Shown here piece after piece: positions 52,701 to 60,445 of a stretch of DNA of 64,000 nucleotides (position 1 is its first letter; each line of letters opens with the position of its first letter). The position numbers and the translations under genes are program-made. The stretch lies in contig NZ_AP024643.1 in assembly GCF_019977195.1 (NCBI RefSeq), forward strand, positions 1,860,001-1,924,000. The letters run 5' to 3'. Source of the stretch: Arthrobacter sp. StoSoilA2 (GTDB lineage Bacteria > Actinomycetota > Actinomycetes > Actinomycetales > Micrococcaceae). The notes beneath the pieces were generated by a model. It ran no database searches. It worked only from the letters and a program-made list of their open reading frames with translations, and had not been told where the DNA came from.

Positions 52701-53264
52701 GGCGTCCTCAGCCAGCATGCGGAGCAGTCCATTACCTCTATCATCGCCGAGGACGGACCGCACGACGGCGCGATAGTCACCATCGCGGGCATGATCACCT
52801 CGTTGAGCCGCAGGATCGCCAAAGCCAGTGGCAACGCCTACGCCCGTGCCGAGATTGAAGACCTGGGCGGCTCCATGGAGGTCATGTTCTTCGGCCAGGT
52901 GTACGGTCCGATCGCCTCCGTCCTGGCTGAAGACCTGATCGTGGTGGTCAAGGGGCGCCTGCAGCGCAGGGACGATGGCGCCGTGACGCTGAACTGCATG
53001 GAACTCTCGGTGCCGGACCTCAGTGAGAGCGTGAACGGACCGGTGGTGATCACGATTCCGACGTTCAAGGCCACCGAGGCGGTGGTTACTGACCTTCGGG
53101 ATGTGCTGCGGACACATCGGGGCAACTCAGAGGTCCGGCTCAAGCTCATGGGGGACACCAAGGTTGAGGTCATGGGGCTTCCCGTGCATATGCGAGTCAA
53201 CCCCAGCCCATCGCTCTTTGGCGACCTGAAAGTCCTGTTGGGTCCGGCCTGCCTGGATAATTAG
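49707..53264 (+). CDS. dnaE: DNA polymerase III alpha subunit
   Basis: DnaE is the replicative C-family polymerase. The product of about 1185 residues has an N-terminal PHP domain (FVHLHTHTEYSMLDGAARL, TTDHGYLFGA), the catalytic palm with GPGRGSGAGSMVAYA and the aspartate triad region MPDFDVDFDDRRR, and VHAAGVIMS. The fingers hold YRPGPMGA and YQEQVMAVAQKLAGYSLGQAD. A helix-hairpin-helix, an OB domain near 1000-1080 (GAIVTIAGMITSLSRR) and a tail complete it. GTG 49707 is favoured over GTG 49704 because it lies 6 nt from a -10. Length matches the DnaE1 class. Confidence 0.97.
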   Translation: MTSSNDSFVHLHTHTEYSMLDGAARLGELFDETERLGMPALATTDHGYLFGAFDFWRKATDKGIKPIIGVEAYVTPGTARGDKERVRWGDESQRKDDVSGGGSYTHMTLLSYNNVGMRNLFRASSIASLDSVFGKWPRLDRELLNTYSEGLIATTGCPSGEVQTRLRLGQYREALEAAAEFRDIFGAENYFCELMDHGLDIERRVTGDLLRLAKDLNLPLVATNDLHYTHEHDAKAHEALLAIQSGSTLLEPTYDNGGSRFAFSGSGYYLKSPQEMRELFRDHPDACDNTLLIAERCEVSFNTDANYMPRFPCPPGEDETSWLVKEVDKGLAYRYPQGVPDKVRKQADYELGVITSMGFPGYFLVVADFINWAKNNGIRVGPGRGSGAGSMVAYAMRITDLDPLQHGLIFERFLNPDRVSMPDFDVDFDDRRRSEVIDYVTKKYGDERVAMIVTYGTIKTKQALKDSSRVLGYPFSMGEQLTKALPPAVMAKDIPLADIQNPESKRYSEAGDFRQLIATDPEAAKVFETALGIEGLKRQWGVHAAGVIMSSDPIIDVIPIMRRFQDGQVITQFDYPTSEGLGLIKMDFLGLRNLTIISDALENIKMNRGVDLDLENLALDDAASYELLARGDTLGVFQLDGGPMRSLLKLMKPDNFEDISAVLALYRPGPMGANAHTDYALRKNGIQEVIPIHPELEEPLKEILGGTFGLIVYQEQVMAVAQKLAGYSLGQADILRRAMGKKKKSELDKQFAGFSQGMQDNGYSMAAVKTLWDILLPFSDYAFNKAHSAAYGVISYWTAYLKAHYAPEYMAALLTSVGDDKDKSAIYLNECRRMGITVLPPDVNESSLNFTPVGTDIRFGMGAIRNVGVNVVEAMVSARATEGSYTSFKDFLMKVPAVVCNKRTIESLIKAGAFDSLGHHRRALAMIHEEAIDSVITLKRNEAIGQFDLFAGFEDQEPEASLTTEIPDLPEWEKKDKLSFERDMLGLYVSDHPLQGLEGVLSQHAEQSITSIIAEDGPHDGAIVTIAGMITSLSRRIAKASGNAYARAEIEDLGGSMEVMFFGQVYGPIASVLAEDLIVVVKGRLQRRDDGAVTLNCMELSVPDLSESVNGPVVITIPTFKATEAVVTDLRDVLRTHRGNSEVRLKLMGDTKVEVMGLPVHMRVNPSPSLFGDLKVLLGPACLDN

Positions 53265-53294
53265 CGCACTGGATGGCCGGAATCGTGGAGGAGG

Positions 53295-53795
53295 CTAGAT
53301 TTCGTAGTCCAGCGGCCTCGGCTGGCTGTAGCCGCCACCGTGATAGAGCAGGGGAGCGCCGTCGTCGCCCACCTGGCCGTCCACGACCTCCACGACCACA
53401 ACGGCGTTGTTCTCAAACGACAACCGCATTTGGATCTTTCCCACCAGCCAACCTGCGACGTCCTTGAGAATGGGGACTTCGTACGGACCTGGCTCCCAGT
53501 GGTCTCCCTCGAAGCGGTCCCGCGTCTTGGCGAAACGATCTGCCAGCGCCTGGTTCTCCAGTCCGAGCATGTGCACGCCAATGTAGCTGGCATTGGCAAT
53601 GGCCGGCCAGGAGCTTGAGCTTCGGGCCATGTTGAAGGTGAAACGCGGCGGTTCGGCGGACAGGGACGCAACGGAGGTGGCGGTGAAGCCGAAGGGCTTG
53701 CCATTCAGGTTTGCTGTGATGATGGCCACCCCGGCGGCATGGCGGCGAAACATTTCCCTGAACGTCTTTTCGAAGCCGGATAGTTCGCTTGCCAC
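53295..53795 (-). CDS. Flavin reductase-like FMN-binding protein
   Basis: The 166-residue protein is of the HpaC/flavin reductase domain family: FREMFRRHAAGVAIITANLNGKPFGFTATSVASLSAEPPRFTFNMARSSSSWPAI (shape), then FAKTRDRFEGDHW. Such proteins use NAD(P)H to reduce free FMN or FAD for a partner monooxygenase, or bind flavin as electron carriers. No monooxygenase gene is nearby. The GTG start has AGGAG about 9 nt upstream. It is convergent with dnaE. Confidence 0.87.
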   Translation of the reverse strand: MASELSGFEKTFREMFRRHAAGVAIITANLNGKPFGFTATSVASLSAEPPRFTFNMARSSSSWPAIANASYIGVHMLGLENQALADRFAKTRDRFEGDHWEPGPYEVPILKDVAGWLVGKIQMRLSFENNAVVVVEVVDGQVGDDGAPLLYHGGGYSQPRPLDYEI

Positions 53796-53910
53796 GTTGA
53801 TGAATCTCCTGGAACTGGGGTTGGGGGCGTCTTTCTCTCAGGGTATTCCTCCCTGTGCCCCACCTCCCCATTTTAATGAGCACACGTGAACCTTTGTTAA
53901 TGTGAGTTCC

Positions 53911-54441
53911 ATGACTCAGCCCACTGTGCACGTTCCCGCGGAAACCCAACCCGACGCCGCAACTCCCTGGCGTTCGCGGGACGCCCTGTGGCTTGTCCTA
54001 CCTGCGGCGGCGGGGGTAGCCGTAGGCGTTCTCTGGTGGATCCTGGCGCCGGGCGGGGGAAACCTGGTATCGGGCAACCCCGAACTGGCAAATCCTGCCA
54101 GCCCTGATTCGTGGTTGCCGCGCGACCTGGTCCTTGCCGGGCTGATGCTGGTGGCCGGGTGTGTCACGGGCCTCATTCTCGACGGAAAGCTCCAGGGGAG
54201 CGGGGCCGGCAGGCGGTTGGCGTTGGCGCTGGCAGGGGGCGCTGCCGGCGCAGCGATTGCCTGGGTGGTTGGCTTGGTTGCGGCGCAGCTATGGGGCCCC
54301 GCTCCGGACCCTTCCCTGGGCGCGGACTACGGTTTCACCCTTCGTTCCTACGCCGTCCTCTTCCTGTGGCCCGGTGCTGTCGCCTTCGTGACGTTCGTAC
54401 TTGCGCTGTTCGGGGTTCTTTCCAGGAAGCCCGTAAAATAG
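53911..54441 (+). CDS. Hypothetical four-helix membrane protein
   Basis: The 176-residue product has a polar N-terminus of about 25 residues and four hydrophobic segments: [39 protein letters not shown], a glycine/alanine-rich third ([20 protein letters not shown]), and [20 protein letters not shown]. No family is recognised. ATG 53911 is chosen; an in-frame GTG lies 9 nt upstream. GTTAAT occurs 9 nt before the ATG and no ribosome-binding site is visible. Its stop is 4 bp before hisD, whose -10 element lies in its last codons. Confidence 0.75.
   Translation: MTQPTVHVPAETQPDAATPWRSRDALWLVLPAAAGVAVGVLWWILAPGGGNLVSGNPELANPASPDSWLPRDLVLAGLMLVAGCVTGLILDGKLQGSGAGRRLALALAGGAAGAAIAWVVGLVAAQLWGPAPDPSLGADYGFTLRSYAVLFLWPGAVAFVTFVLALFGVLSRKPVK
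54434..54439 (+). promoter_or_regulatory. -10 element, leaderless start of hisD
   Basis: TAAAAT lies 6 nt before the GTG at 54446, inside the last codons of the preceding gene. No ribosome-binding site precedes hisD. Confidence 0.5.
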
Positions 54442-54445
54442 CCGG

Positions 54446-55819
54446 GTGACCACTTCTTCGGATACTTCCGCCCCTGCCGCTGCCTCCTTGAATTTCCGCA
54501 GTATCGATTTCCGCGGCCGCCACCTCTCACTGGCTGAGCTGCGCGCTGCGGTACCCAGGGCGAAGCATCAGACGATGGCGGACGCGGAGCAGAAGGTCCT
54601 GGACATCATGGGAGCCGTCCGCAGCCGCGGTTTTGCCGCTCTGGCGGAACTTGCAAGGAATTTCGACGGCGTTGAACAGTCCCACCCGCGTGTACCGGCG
54701 GAGGCACTTGCCAAGGCCCTGGCCGACATTGATCCGACTGTCCGCGCCGCGCTGGAAGAGTCGATCAGCCGGGCAAGGCAATTCGCCGACCAGCAGCGTC
54801 CAGCCAATGTTGACGTCGCTTTGGCTGATGGCGCGGTTGTCAGCCAGAACTGGATTCCCGTGGGCCGTGTTGGGTTGTATGTCCCCGGTGGTCTGGCGCC
54901 CCTGGCATCCTCGGTGATCATGAACGTTGTTCCCGCCGTTGCTGCAGGTGTCGAATCCATCGCCCTGGCGTCGCCGCCCCAAAAGGACTTCGGTGGACTC
55001 CCGCACCCCACCATCCTTGCCGCGGCAGCGCTGCTGGGAATCGATGAGGTCTATGCAATTGGCGGTGCCCAGGCAGTCATTTCGTTTGCCTACGGCATCC
55101 CCGGTTCGGAGGGCGTACCTCCCATCGAGCCCGTGGATCTCGTCACGGGGCCCGGCAATATCTTCGTCGCCACTGCCAAGAGGCTGGTGAAGGGAGTCGT
55201 TGGCATCGACTCCGAGGCAGGAACTACCGAGATCGCTATCCTGGCCGATTCCACTGCCCACCCCGCGCTGGTGGCTGCCGACCTCATCAGCCAGGCCGAG
55301 CACGATCCCAAAGCCGCCTCTGTCCTGGTGACGGACTCCGCAGACCTGGCGGACGCCGTCGTGGGTGAATTGGCACGGCAGGCAGCGGCCACGAAGCACA
55401 GCGCACGTGTCCTTGAGGCACTTTCCGGTCCACAATCGGGTGTAGTGCTGGTGGATGACCTGGAACAGGGGATTGCGGTGTGCAACGCCTATGCCGCTGA
55501 GCACCTTGAAATCATGACGGCGGATGCACCGGCCGTGGCGGCGCGGATCCGCAACGCGGGCGCCATTTTCGTGGGGGACTACAGCCCTGTGAGCCTCGGC
55601 GACTATTGTGCCGGGTCCAATCACGTCCTGCCCACGAGCGGTACGGCTGCCTTCTCCTCGGGGCTGAACGTCACCACCTTCCTGCGCGCAGTGCAGGTCA
55701 TCAACTACAGCCGTGCGGCTCTGGAGCAGGTCAGTGGCCACATCGTGAGTTTGGCCTGCGCGGAGGATCTTCCGGGCCATGGGGATGCGGTCAGGATCCG
55801 CTTCAGCGGTCGAAGCTGA
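54446..55819 (+). CDS. hisD: Histidinol dehydrogenase
   Basis: HisD carries out the last two oxidation steps of histidine synthesis with NAD and zinc. The 457-residue protein has the expected motifs [60 protein letters not shown], and the zinc-ligand region [14 protein letters not shown] with [15 protein letters not shown]. In many bacteria hisD heads a his operon, but here it stands alone before nrdR, with no other his gene in the window. Normal length. Confidence 0.96.
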   Translation: MTTSSDTSAPAAASLNFRSIDFRGRHLSLAELRAAVPRAKHQTMADAEQKVLDIMGAVRSRGFAALAELARNFDGVEQSHPRVPAEALAKALADIDPTVRAALEESISRARQFADQQRPANVDVALADGAVVSQNWIPVGRVGLYVPGGLAPLASSVIMNVVPAVAAGVESIALASPPQKDFGGLPHPTILAAAALLGIDEVYAIGGAQAVISFAYGIPGSEGVPPIEPVDLVTGPGNIFVATAKRLVKGVVGIDSEAGTTEIAILADSTAHPALVAADLISQAEHDPKAASVLVTDSADLADAVVGELARQAAATKHSARVLEALSGPQSGVVLVDDLEQGIAVCNAYAAEHLEIMTADAPAVAARIRNAGAIFVGDYSPVSLGDYCAGSNHVLPTSGTAAFSSGLNVTTFLRAVQVINYSRAALEQVSGHIVSLACAEDLPGHGDAVRIRFSGRS

Positions 55820-55857
55820 CGTCGAAGACCGCAGGTGCCCGGGGCGACCTGACCACA

Positions 55858-55885
55858 ACATGTACGGGTCAACACCACTACATGT
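55858..55885 (+). promoter_or_regulatory. Tandem NrdR-like boxes upstream of nrdR
   Basis: CACAACATGTACGG (core ACATGT 55858-55863) and CACTACATGTAGTA (core ACATGT 55880-55885) resemble the palindromic NrdR box and are 22 bp apart, close to two helical turns. The second contains a perfect ACTACATGTAGT palindrome. A -35 TTGTCA (55899-55904) and -10 TAAACT (55923-55928) follow, suggesting autoregulation of nrdR. Confidence 0.55.
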
Positions 55886-55928
55886 AGTAATTACAAGCTT
55901 GTCATTAGGGTGTCATCGAACGTAAACT

Positions 55929-55955
55929 GGTGCCGGAAGAGAATCTTCCGGCACC
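55929..55955 (+). terminator. Hairpin in the nrdR leader / after hisD
   Basis: GGTGCCGGAAGA (55929-55940) and TCTTCCGGCACC (55944-55955) are perfect 12-bp arms around GAA, followed by TTTGCGTTT. It can end hisD transcripts and also begins at the predicted start of the nrdR transcript. Confidence 0.75.
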
Positions 55956-56014
55956 TTTGCGTTTCCGGCACCTGCCGGTCGGACGTGGGCCGGAGCTGAT
56001 CAGGGAGGCCCAGC

Positions 56015-56518
56015 GTGTACTGTCCGTTCTGCCGGAATCCTGACTCGCGCGTCGTCGACAGCCGCATGGCTGACGACGGAACTTCCATCCGGCGCCGCCG
56101 GCAATGCCCTGAATGCGGGCGACGCTTCACCACGGTGGAAACCACCAGCCTGTCCGTCATCAAGCGTTCAGGAGTCGGGGAGCCGTTCAGCCGCATCAAA
56201 GTCATCAGCGGCGTCCGCAAAGCGTGCCAGGGCCGCCCTGTCACCGAAGACGATCTCGCCATGCTGGCGCAGGAAGTCGAGGAGAACATCCGCTCCTCGG
56301 GTGCCGCCGAAATCGACGCCCACGAAGTAGGCCTGGCCATTCTCGGTCCACTGCGGAAACTGGATGAGGTGGCGTACCTGCGGTTCGCCAGCGTCTATCA
56401 GGCATTCGAGTCGCTCGAAGACTTCGAATCCGCCATATCCTTGCTCCGGCATGAGGCCGAGGCCCACGCGAAAGCCGGCGCCAAGGAAGCCAAAGGCTCC
56501 GGGAAAAGCCAGCTCTAG
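56015..56518 (+). CDS. nrdR: Transcriptional repressor NrdR
   Basis: NrdR represses ribonucleotide reductase genes when dATP fills its ATP cone. The 167-residue protein has the N-terminal zinc ribbon ([27 protein letters not shown]) and an ATP-cone domain from [24 protein letters not shown] through [14 protein letters not shown] Lys/Ala tail extends it slightly beyond the usual 150. GTG start. The zinc-ribbon cysteines are all present. No ribonucleotide reductase gene lies in the window. Its stop overlaps that of the convergent oxidoreductase gene (CTAG). Confidence 0.96.
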   Translation: MYCPFCRNPDSRVVDSRMADDGTSIRRRRQCPECGRRFTTVETTSLSVIKRSGVGEPFSRIKVISGVRKACQGRPVTEDDLAMLAQEVEENIRSSGAAEIDAHEVGLAILGPLRKLDEVAYLRFASVYQAFESLEDFESAISLLRHEAEAHAKAGAKEAKGSGKSQL

Positions 56519-57279
56519 CGGCCGCCGGATACTGGGAGGACTGCCCCAGTAATGTAGCCGGCCTCGCCGGACATTAACCACATCACAGCCGCGGCCACCT
56601 CTTCAGGTTCAGCGCCCCGGCCCATGGGAATGGTTGGATTGAGCCTCTCCACGCGGTCGGGCATTCCTGCAGCTGCGTGGAGTCCGGTGTTCGTGCTGCC
56701 GGGAGCGACGGCATTGACGCGAATGCCCTGCTTGGCCACTTCCGCTGCCAGGCCAACCGTCAGAACGTCCACGGCACCTTTCGACGCCGCGTAGTGAACC
56801 CAGGTGCCGGGGGAACCGGCCTTTGTTGCTGTCGATGAAATGTTGATGACGGAACCACCCGGACCGCCGTGGTCGGTAGAGAGTCTGCGGACAGCTTCCT
56901 GGCACATGAAGATCATGCCGGAGACGTTCACGTCCATGACGCGCTGCACTATCGCGGCAGGGACCTCCGCCAGTGTTCCAATCAGGTTGCCCGTGATGGC
57001 CGCGTTGTTGATGACCGCTGTTACGGGACCCCATGCGGCGGCCGCGTCGAACAAACGCCCGACGTCGGCGGGCTGGCTGACGTCGGCCTGCACGGCCATC
57101 GCCTGACCCCCTTCGGCGAGGATCTTCCCCACAACGTCATCGGCGCCGGGGGCGTCCGAGGAGTAGTTGACGACGACGCCGTACCCTTTCCGGGCGGCAG
57201 CAAGCGCTACGGCTGCTCCAATGCCCCGGCTGGCGCCGGTGACGATTGCGGTTTCACGTACGGCGTCGTTGTCGATCAC
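56515..57279 (-). CDS. SDR-family NAD(P)-dependent oxidoreductase
   Basis: The 254-residue classical short-chain dehydrogenase/reductase has the cofactor loop [24 protein letters not shown], the catalytic serine strand [11 protein letters not shown] and Tyr-Lys in [11 protein letters not shown], and the C-terminal [14 protein letters not shown]. An Asn-Tyr after the second strand ([10 protein letters not shown]) suggests NADP preference. The substrate is unknown; such proteins range from 3-oxoacyl reductases to sugar dehydrogenases. GTG 57279 is chosen because it lies just after the upstream kinase gene stop. It is tail-to-tail with nrdR with a 4-bp overlap. Confidence 0.88.
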   Translation of the reverse strand: MIDNDAVRETAIVTGASRGIGAAVALAAARKGYGVVVNYSSDAPGADDVVGKILAEGGQAMAVQADVSQPADVGRLFDAAAAWGPVTAVINNAAITGNLIGTLAEVPAAIVQRVMDVNVSGMIFMCQEAVRRLSTDHGGPGGSVINISSTATKAGSPGTWVHYAASKGAVDVLTVGLAAEVAKQGIRVNAVAPGSTNTGLHAAAGMPDRVERLNPTIPMGRGAEPEEVAAAVMWLMSGEAGYITGAVLPVSGGR

Positions 57280-57289
57280 GGGGTACCGG

Positions 57290-58126
57290 TTACTTTGCCA
57301 GCTTGTGGTGCAAGGCGACTTCAAGGGCGGCACCGACAATGCCGGCGTCGTTCTTCAACTTGGCGGTGACAATGTTGGTGCGCAATTGCAGGTGCGGGAA
57401 GTATTCATCCGAACGCTTGGAGATGCCGCCACCGATGATGAAAAGTTCGGGGGAGAACAGGAACTCGACGTGCTGCAGGTAGCGGTTAAGCAGGACGCCG
57501 TACTCGTCCCAGCTCAAGCCATCGCGTTCGCGCGCCACGGCTGATGCCTTGGTTTCGGCGTCGAATCCGTCCACCTCAAGGTGGCCTAGCTCGGCGTTGG
57601 GAACCAATTGACCGTTGAAGATGAAGGCGGAGCCGATTCCGGTTCCGAGCGTGATGACCAGGACGGTGCCGTCCACGCCCTCACCCGCGCCGTAGCGGGC
57701 CTCTGCGAGACCGGCGGCGTCGGCATCGTTGATGACTTCGACGGGTCGGCCCAGTCGCTCAGTAAACTTCTTGTCGATGTCGGTGCCCAGCCAGGACTTG
57801 TCCACATTTGCGGCAGAGTTGACCACACCGTGCTGGATGATGCCCGGGAAGGTGACACCCACAGGGGAATCCGCCGCAGGAGCGTCAGGGCGGCTGGACA
57901 GTTCTTCGACGATTTCTGCCACAACTTCGGCAACTGCTTCGGGGGTGGCTGGCTGCGGCGTGGGAACCCGGAAGCGTTCGCCGATCAGCTTGCCCTTCTT
58001 GAGGTCGACGATGCCGCCTTTGATACCCGTGCCGCCGATGTCGATTCCGATCAGCGGAGCGTTCTTGTGGGTCTTCTCATCCTTCTTGGACAATGCAATT
58101 CCGATCATGGCAGGAGGGGTGGGCAT
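57290..58126 (-). CDS. ppgK: Polyphosphate glucokinase (ROK family)
   Basis: PpgK phosphorylates glucose with polyphosphate or ATP. The 278-residue protein has the phosphate loop [70 protein letters not shown] and ELGHLEVDG. The DIGGTGIKG form, the GxGIGSA loop and the lack of the zinc-ligand CxCGxxGC motif separate it from the ROK glucokinase at 14618 and fit actinobacterial polyphosphate glucokinases. ATG 58126 is taken; a second ATG six codons in is possible. It lies 10 bp before the SDR gene, so the two are probably co-transcribed. Confidence 0.93.
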   Translation of the reverse strand: MPTPPAMIGIALSKKDEKTHKNAPLIGIDIGGTGIKGGIVDLKKGKLIGERFRVPTPQPATPEAVAEVVAEIVEELSSRPDAPAADSPVGVTFPGIIQHGVVNSAANVDKSWLGTDIDKKFTERLGRPVEVINDADAAGLAEARYGAGEGVDGTVLVITLGTGIGSAFIFNGQLVPNAELGHLEVDGFDAETKASAVARERDGLSWDEYGVLLNRYLQHVEFLFSPELFIIGGGISKRSDEYFPHLQLRTNIVTAKLKNDAGIVGAALEVALHHKLAK

Positions 58127-58165
58127 GGCGCAGCCGCCCGGGGCTGCGATGGACCTTCCGGAAAG

Positions 58166-59044
58166 CTAGGGAAGGGTCAGGATTTCCGCGCCGGTCTCGG
58201 TGACCAGCAGGGTGTGCTCGAATTGGGCCGTGCGCTTGTGGTCCCTGGTAACGACGGTCCAGTCGTCGGACCACATATCCCATTCGATCGTGCCAAGGGT
58301 CAGCATGGGTTCGATGGTGAAGACCATGCCTGCCTCGATCACGGTGTTGTACGCCGGGGCTGCGTCGTAATGCGGAATGATGAGGCCCGTGTGGAACGCC
58401 TCACCAACACCGTGGCCAGTGAAATCCCGTACCACGCCATAGCCGAAGCGCTTGGCGTAGGACTGGATCGCGCGGCCGATTACGTTGATTTCGCGGCCGG
58501 GGGCCACGGCCTTGATGGCGCGGTTGAGCGACTCCTGCGTACGCTCAACCAGCAAACGGGATTCCTCGTCCACGTCGCCAACCAGGAAAGTGTAATTGGT
58601 ATCTCCATGCACTCCACCGATGAATGCGGTGATGTCAATGTTCAGGATGTCCCCATCCTGAACCACCGTGGAATCGGGGATGCCGTGGCAGATAACTTCA
58701 TTGAGGGAAGAGCAGAGAGACTTCGGGAAGCCCCGGTAGCCCAGCGTGGACGGGTAGGCATTGTGGTCCACAAGGAACTCGTGCCCAATCTTGTCCAACT
58801 GGTCCGTCGTCACGCCGGGCTGGATGTGCTTGCCAACTTCAACGATGGCCTGGGCAGCAATCCTGCTGGCGATACGGATCTTCTCGATGGTCTCCGCAGA
58901 CTTCACTTCGGAGCCGGTGAACTTGCTGGGTGCCTTCTTGCCGACGTACTCGGGGCGGGGGATCGACGCCGGGACGGGCCGTTCGGGGCTGATGATTCCC
59001 GGAGTGAGCGTGCCGATGGGTGCGGTCGAAGCAAGAGAAGGCAT
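58166..59044 (-). CDS. map: Type I methionine aminopeptidase
   Basis: Map removes the initiator methionine from nascent proteins. The 292-residue protein has an N-terminal extension of about 40 residues ([16 protein letters not shown]), as in longer actinobacterial MapB, then the pita-bread fold with metal ligands in [38 protein letters not shown] and FTIEPML. ATG 59044 is chosen: a TATGAT -10 lies 6 nt upstream, and longer frames read through the promoter. No secretion operon genes are nearby. Confidence 0.95.
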   Translation of the reverse strand: MPSLASTAPIGTLTPGIISPERPVPASIPRPEYVGKKAPSKFTGSEVKSAETIEKIRIASRIAAQAIVEVGKHIQPGVTTDQLDKIGHEFLVDHNAYPSTLGYRGFPKSLCSSLNEVICHGIPDSTVVQDGDILNIDITAFIGGVHGDTNYTFLVGDVDEESRLLVERTQESLNRAIKAVAPGREINVIGRAIQSYAKRFGYGVVRDFTGHGVGEAFHTGLIIPHYDAAPAYNTVIEAGMVFTIEPMLTLGTIEWDMWSDDWTVVTRDHKRTAQFEHTLLVTETGAEILTLP

Positions 59045-59050
59045 AGATTG

Positions 59051-59056
59051 ATCATA
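59051..59056 (-). promoter_or_regulatory. -10 element, leaderless start of map
   Basis: On the minus strand TATGAT is followed by CAATCT and then the ATG at 59044. It is the best -10 match among the leaderless candidates of this window. Confidence 0.55.
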
Positions 59057-59152
59057 TAAGGCACACAAGAGACGCAAGTAACAAAGCGCGGCTGGGCCCA
59101 CGTGACTCCGCCAACGTTACGCGTTTGAGGGCAAACGGGACGAGGAGGAGAC

Positions 59153-59317
59153 GTGACGGAGTACTGGTACAACGTCAAGACGCATGAGATCGAAGAGGAC
59201 GCCATGTCCGATTGGACACAGCTGATTGGTCCTTACAAGACCAGGGAAGAAGCCGAGCACGCGCTGGAAAAGGTCAAGCAACGCAACGATGCCTGGGACG
59301 CCCAGGACGATGACTAG
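59153..59317 (+). CDS. 54-residue SPOR-like small protein
   Basis: A short frame starts at GTG 59153 directly after an excellent ribosome-binding site (GAGGAGGAG, ending 3 nt upstream) and ends with TAG at 59315-59317. The product begins with TEYWYNVKTHEIEED, continues WTQLIGPYKTREEAEHALEK and ends in acidic DDD. The aromatic start and YKTREEAEHAL resemble the first half of a SPOR repeat, known for binding denuded septal glycan, but there is no signal peptide or transmembrane helix, so it should be cytoplasmic. Divergent from map, convergent with panB. Codon use looks native. Function unknown. Confidence 0.8.
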   Translation: MTEYWYNVKTHEIEEDAMSDWTQLIGPYKTREEAEHALEKVKQRNDAWDAQDDD

Positions 59318-59351
59318 GGCACCCGGGACATCTTAGAAGGCCCGGAACACC

Positions 59352-60257
59352 TTAGAAGGAATGCTCAGGTCCGGGGAATCCTCCGGACCTGACGTCCTCT
59401 CCAAAGGCTGCGGCGGCATCCGTGAGCGTCGTGCGAAGGTCTGCATACTGCTTGACGAACTTCGCCATCTTGCCCCCTCGCAGTCCGGCCATGTCCTGCC
59501 AGACCAGCACTTGGCCGGTGGTGCTCTTGCCGGCTCCGATGCCTACCGTCGGTACGCGCAACGCGGCATCGACGGCAGCAGCGGTATCCGCGGGCACCAT
59601 TTCCATGAGGACGCTGAAGGCGCCTGCGTCCTGCAACGCCACTGCGTCCTCGATCAGCCGTTGGGCGTCATCGCCCCTGCCTTGGACCCGGTAGCCACCC
59701 AGGGAGTGTTCACTTTGGGGAGTGAATCCAATGTGGGCCATGACAGGAATGCCTGCCTGGACCATGGCCTTCACAGTCTCCGCGTAGTATGCAGAGCCTT
59801 CGATTTTGACCGCGTGGGCCAATCCTTCCTTGAGGAAACGCACGCCGGTGGCGACTGCCTGCTCGGTTGAAACCTCGTAGCTGCCAAACGGCAGGTCAGC
59901 CAGGACCAGGGCGCGCTTGGCTGAACGGCTTACTGCCCGGCATAGGGGCAGCAGCTCGTCCACAGTGACGGGAAGGCTGGTCTCGTTGCCGAAGACGTTG
60001 TTTGACGCGGAGTCACCCACCAGGAGGACTTCGATCCCTGCTTGGTCGAAGATCTCAGCGGTGTATTGCTCGTAGGCGGTGAGCATAGCGAAGTGTTCGC
60101 CGTTGTCCTTGGCCTGCTGAAGGTGATGGATGCGCACCCTGCTGACCTGTTTCTTGGCGCCCGTTGACGGTGCCTGGACTGCAGCCGCCGGACCGTTGCC
60201 ATAGGGCGCGGGGACTTCGGCGGGCGTGGTGGACTCAGGGAGGTTGCTTGGGGCCAT
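59352..60257 (-). CDS. panB: 3-methyl-2-oxobutanoate hydroxymethyltransferase
   Basis: PanB makes ketopantoate from 2-oxoisovalerate and methylene-tetrahydrofolate, the first committed step to pantothenate and CoA. The 301-residue protein has a polar N-terminal extension of about 40 residues, then RVRIHHLQQAKDNGEHFAMLTAYEQYTA, VLLVGDSASNNVFGNETSLPV, ADLPFGSYE, VKIEGS, MAHIGFTPQSEHSLGGYRVQGR and VLMEMVP, with catalytic Glu and metal-binding Asp in place. A TAGGCT element lies 6 nt before the ATG. No panC or panD is in the window. Confidence 0.95.
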   Translation of the reverse strand: MAPSNLPESTTPAEVPAPYGNGPAAAVQAPSTGAKKQVSRVRIHHLQQAKDNGEHFAMLTAYEQYTAEIFDQAGIEVLLVGDSASNNVFGNETSLPVTVDELLPLCRAVSRSAKRALVLADLPFGSYEVSTEQAVATGVRFLKEGLAHAVKIEGSAYYAETVKAMVQAGIPVMAHIGFTPQSEHSLGGYRVQGRGDDAQRLIEDAVALQDAGAFSVLMEMVPADTAAAVDAALRVPTVGIGAGKSTTGQVLVWQDMAGLRGGKMAKFVKQYADLRTTLTDAAAAFGEDVRSGGFPGPEHSF

Positions 60258-60263
60258 GGATAG

Positions 60264-60269
60264 AGCCTA
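60264..60269 (-). promoter_or_regulatory. -10 element, leaderless start of panB
   Basis: On the minus strand TAGGCT is followed by CTATCC and then the ATG at 60257. No ribosome-binding site is visible. Confidence 0.45.
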
Positions 60270-60445
60270 AGCCGTGCCGGCGACGCCTGCCAGCAGAGTG
60301 TCAAGGGTCACTGTTTGTAAACGCTGTGTTACGCGCAGCTACTGCGGCGGCATTCGCACCGAATGCTTAGTAGAGTGAAGTCTGAGCTGCCGTGGCTTCA
60401 ATGATGGGAACTGCGGCATGGACACCGAACCGGAAAAGAGGCCCT

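Noticed and set aside
50088..53117. A 1009-codon open frame on the minus strand opposite dnaE
   Set aside because: It is the codon-phase shadow of a GC-rich gene. The plus strand encodes full DnaE motifs; the antisense product is rich in His, Arg, Gly and Val with no recognisable domain. The same applies to long minus-strand frames opposite ftsI (30869-32311), murC (40947-42596) and glnE (62129-63544).
58129..58148. Hairpin CGCAGCC/GGCTGCG between map and ppgK
   Set aside because: The 7-bp stem without a T-run overlaps the ppgK leader. In this GC content such stems arise often, so I do not call a terminator.
60317..60335. A GTAAAC/GTTAC pattern upstream of glnA2 that recalls a GlnR box
   Set aside because: The half-sites and spacing do not fit the GlnR consensus on either strand, so a nitrogen-control site is not supported.
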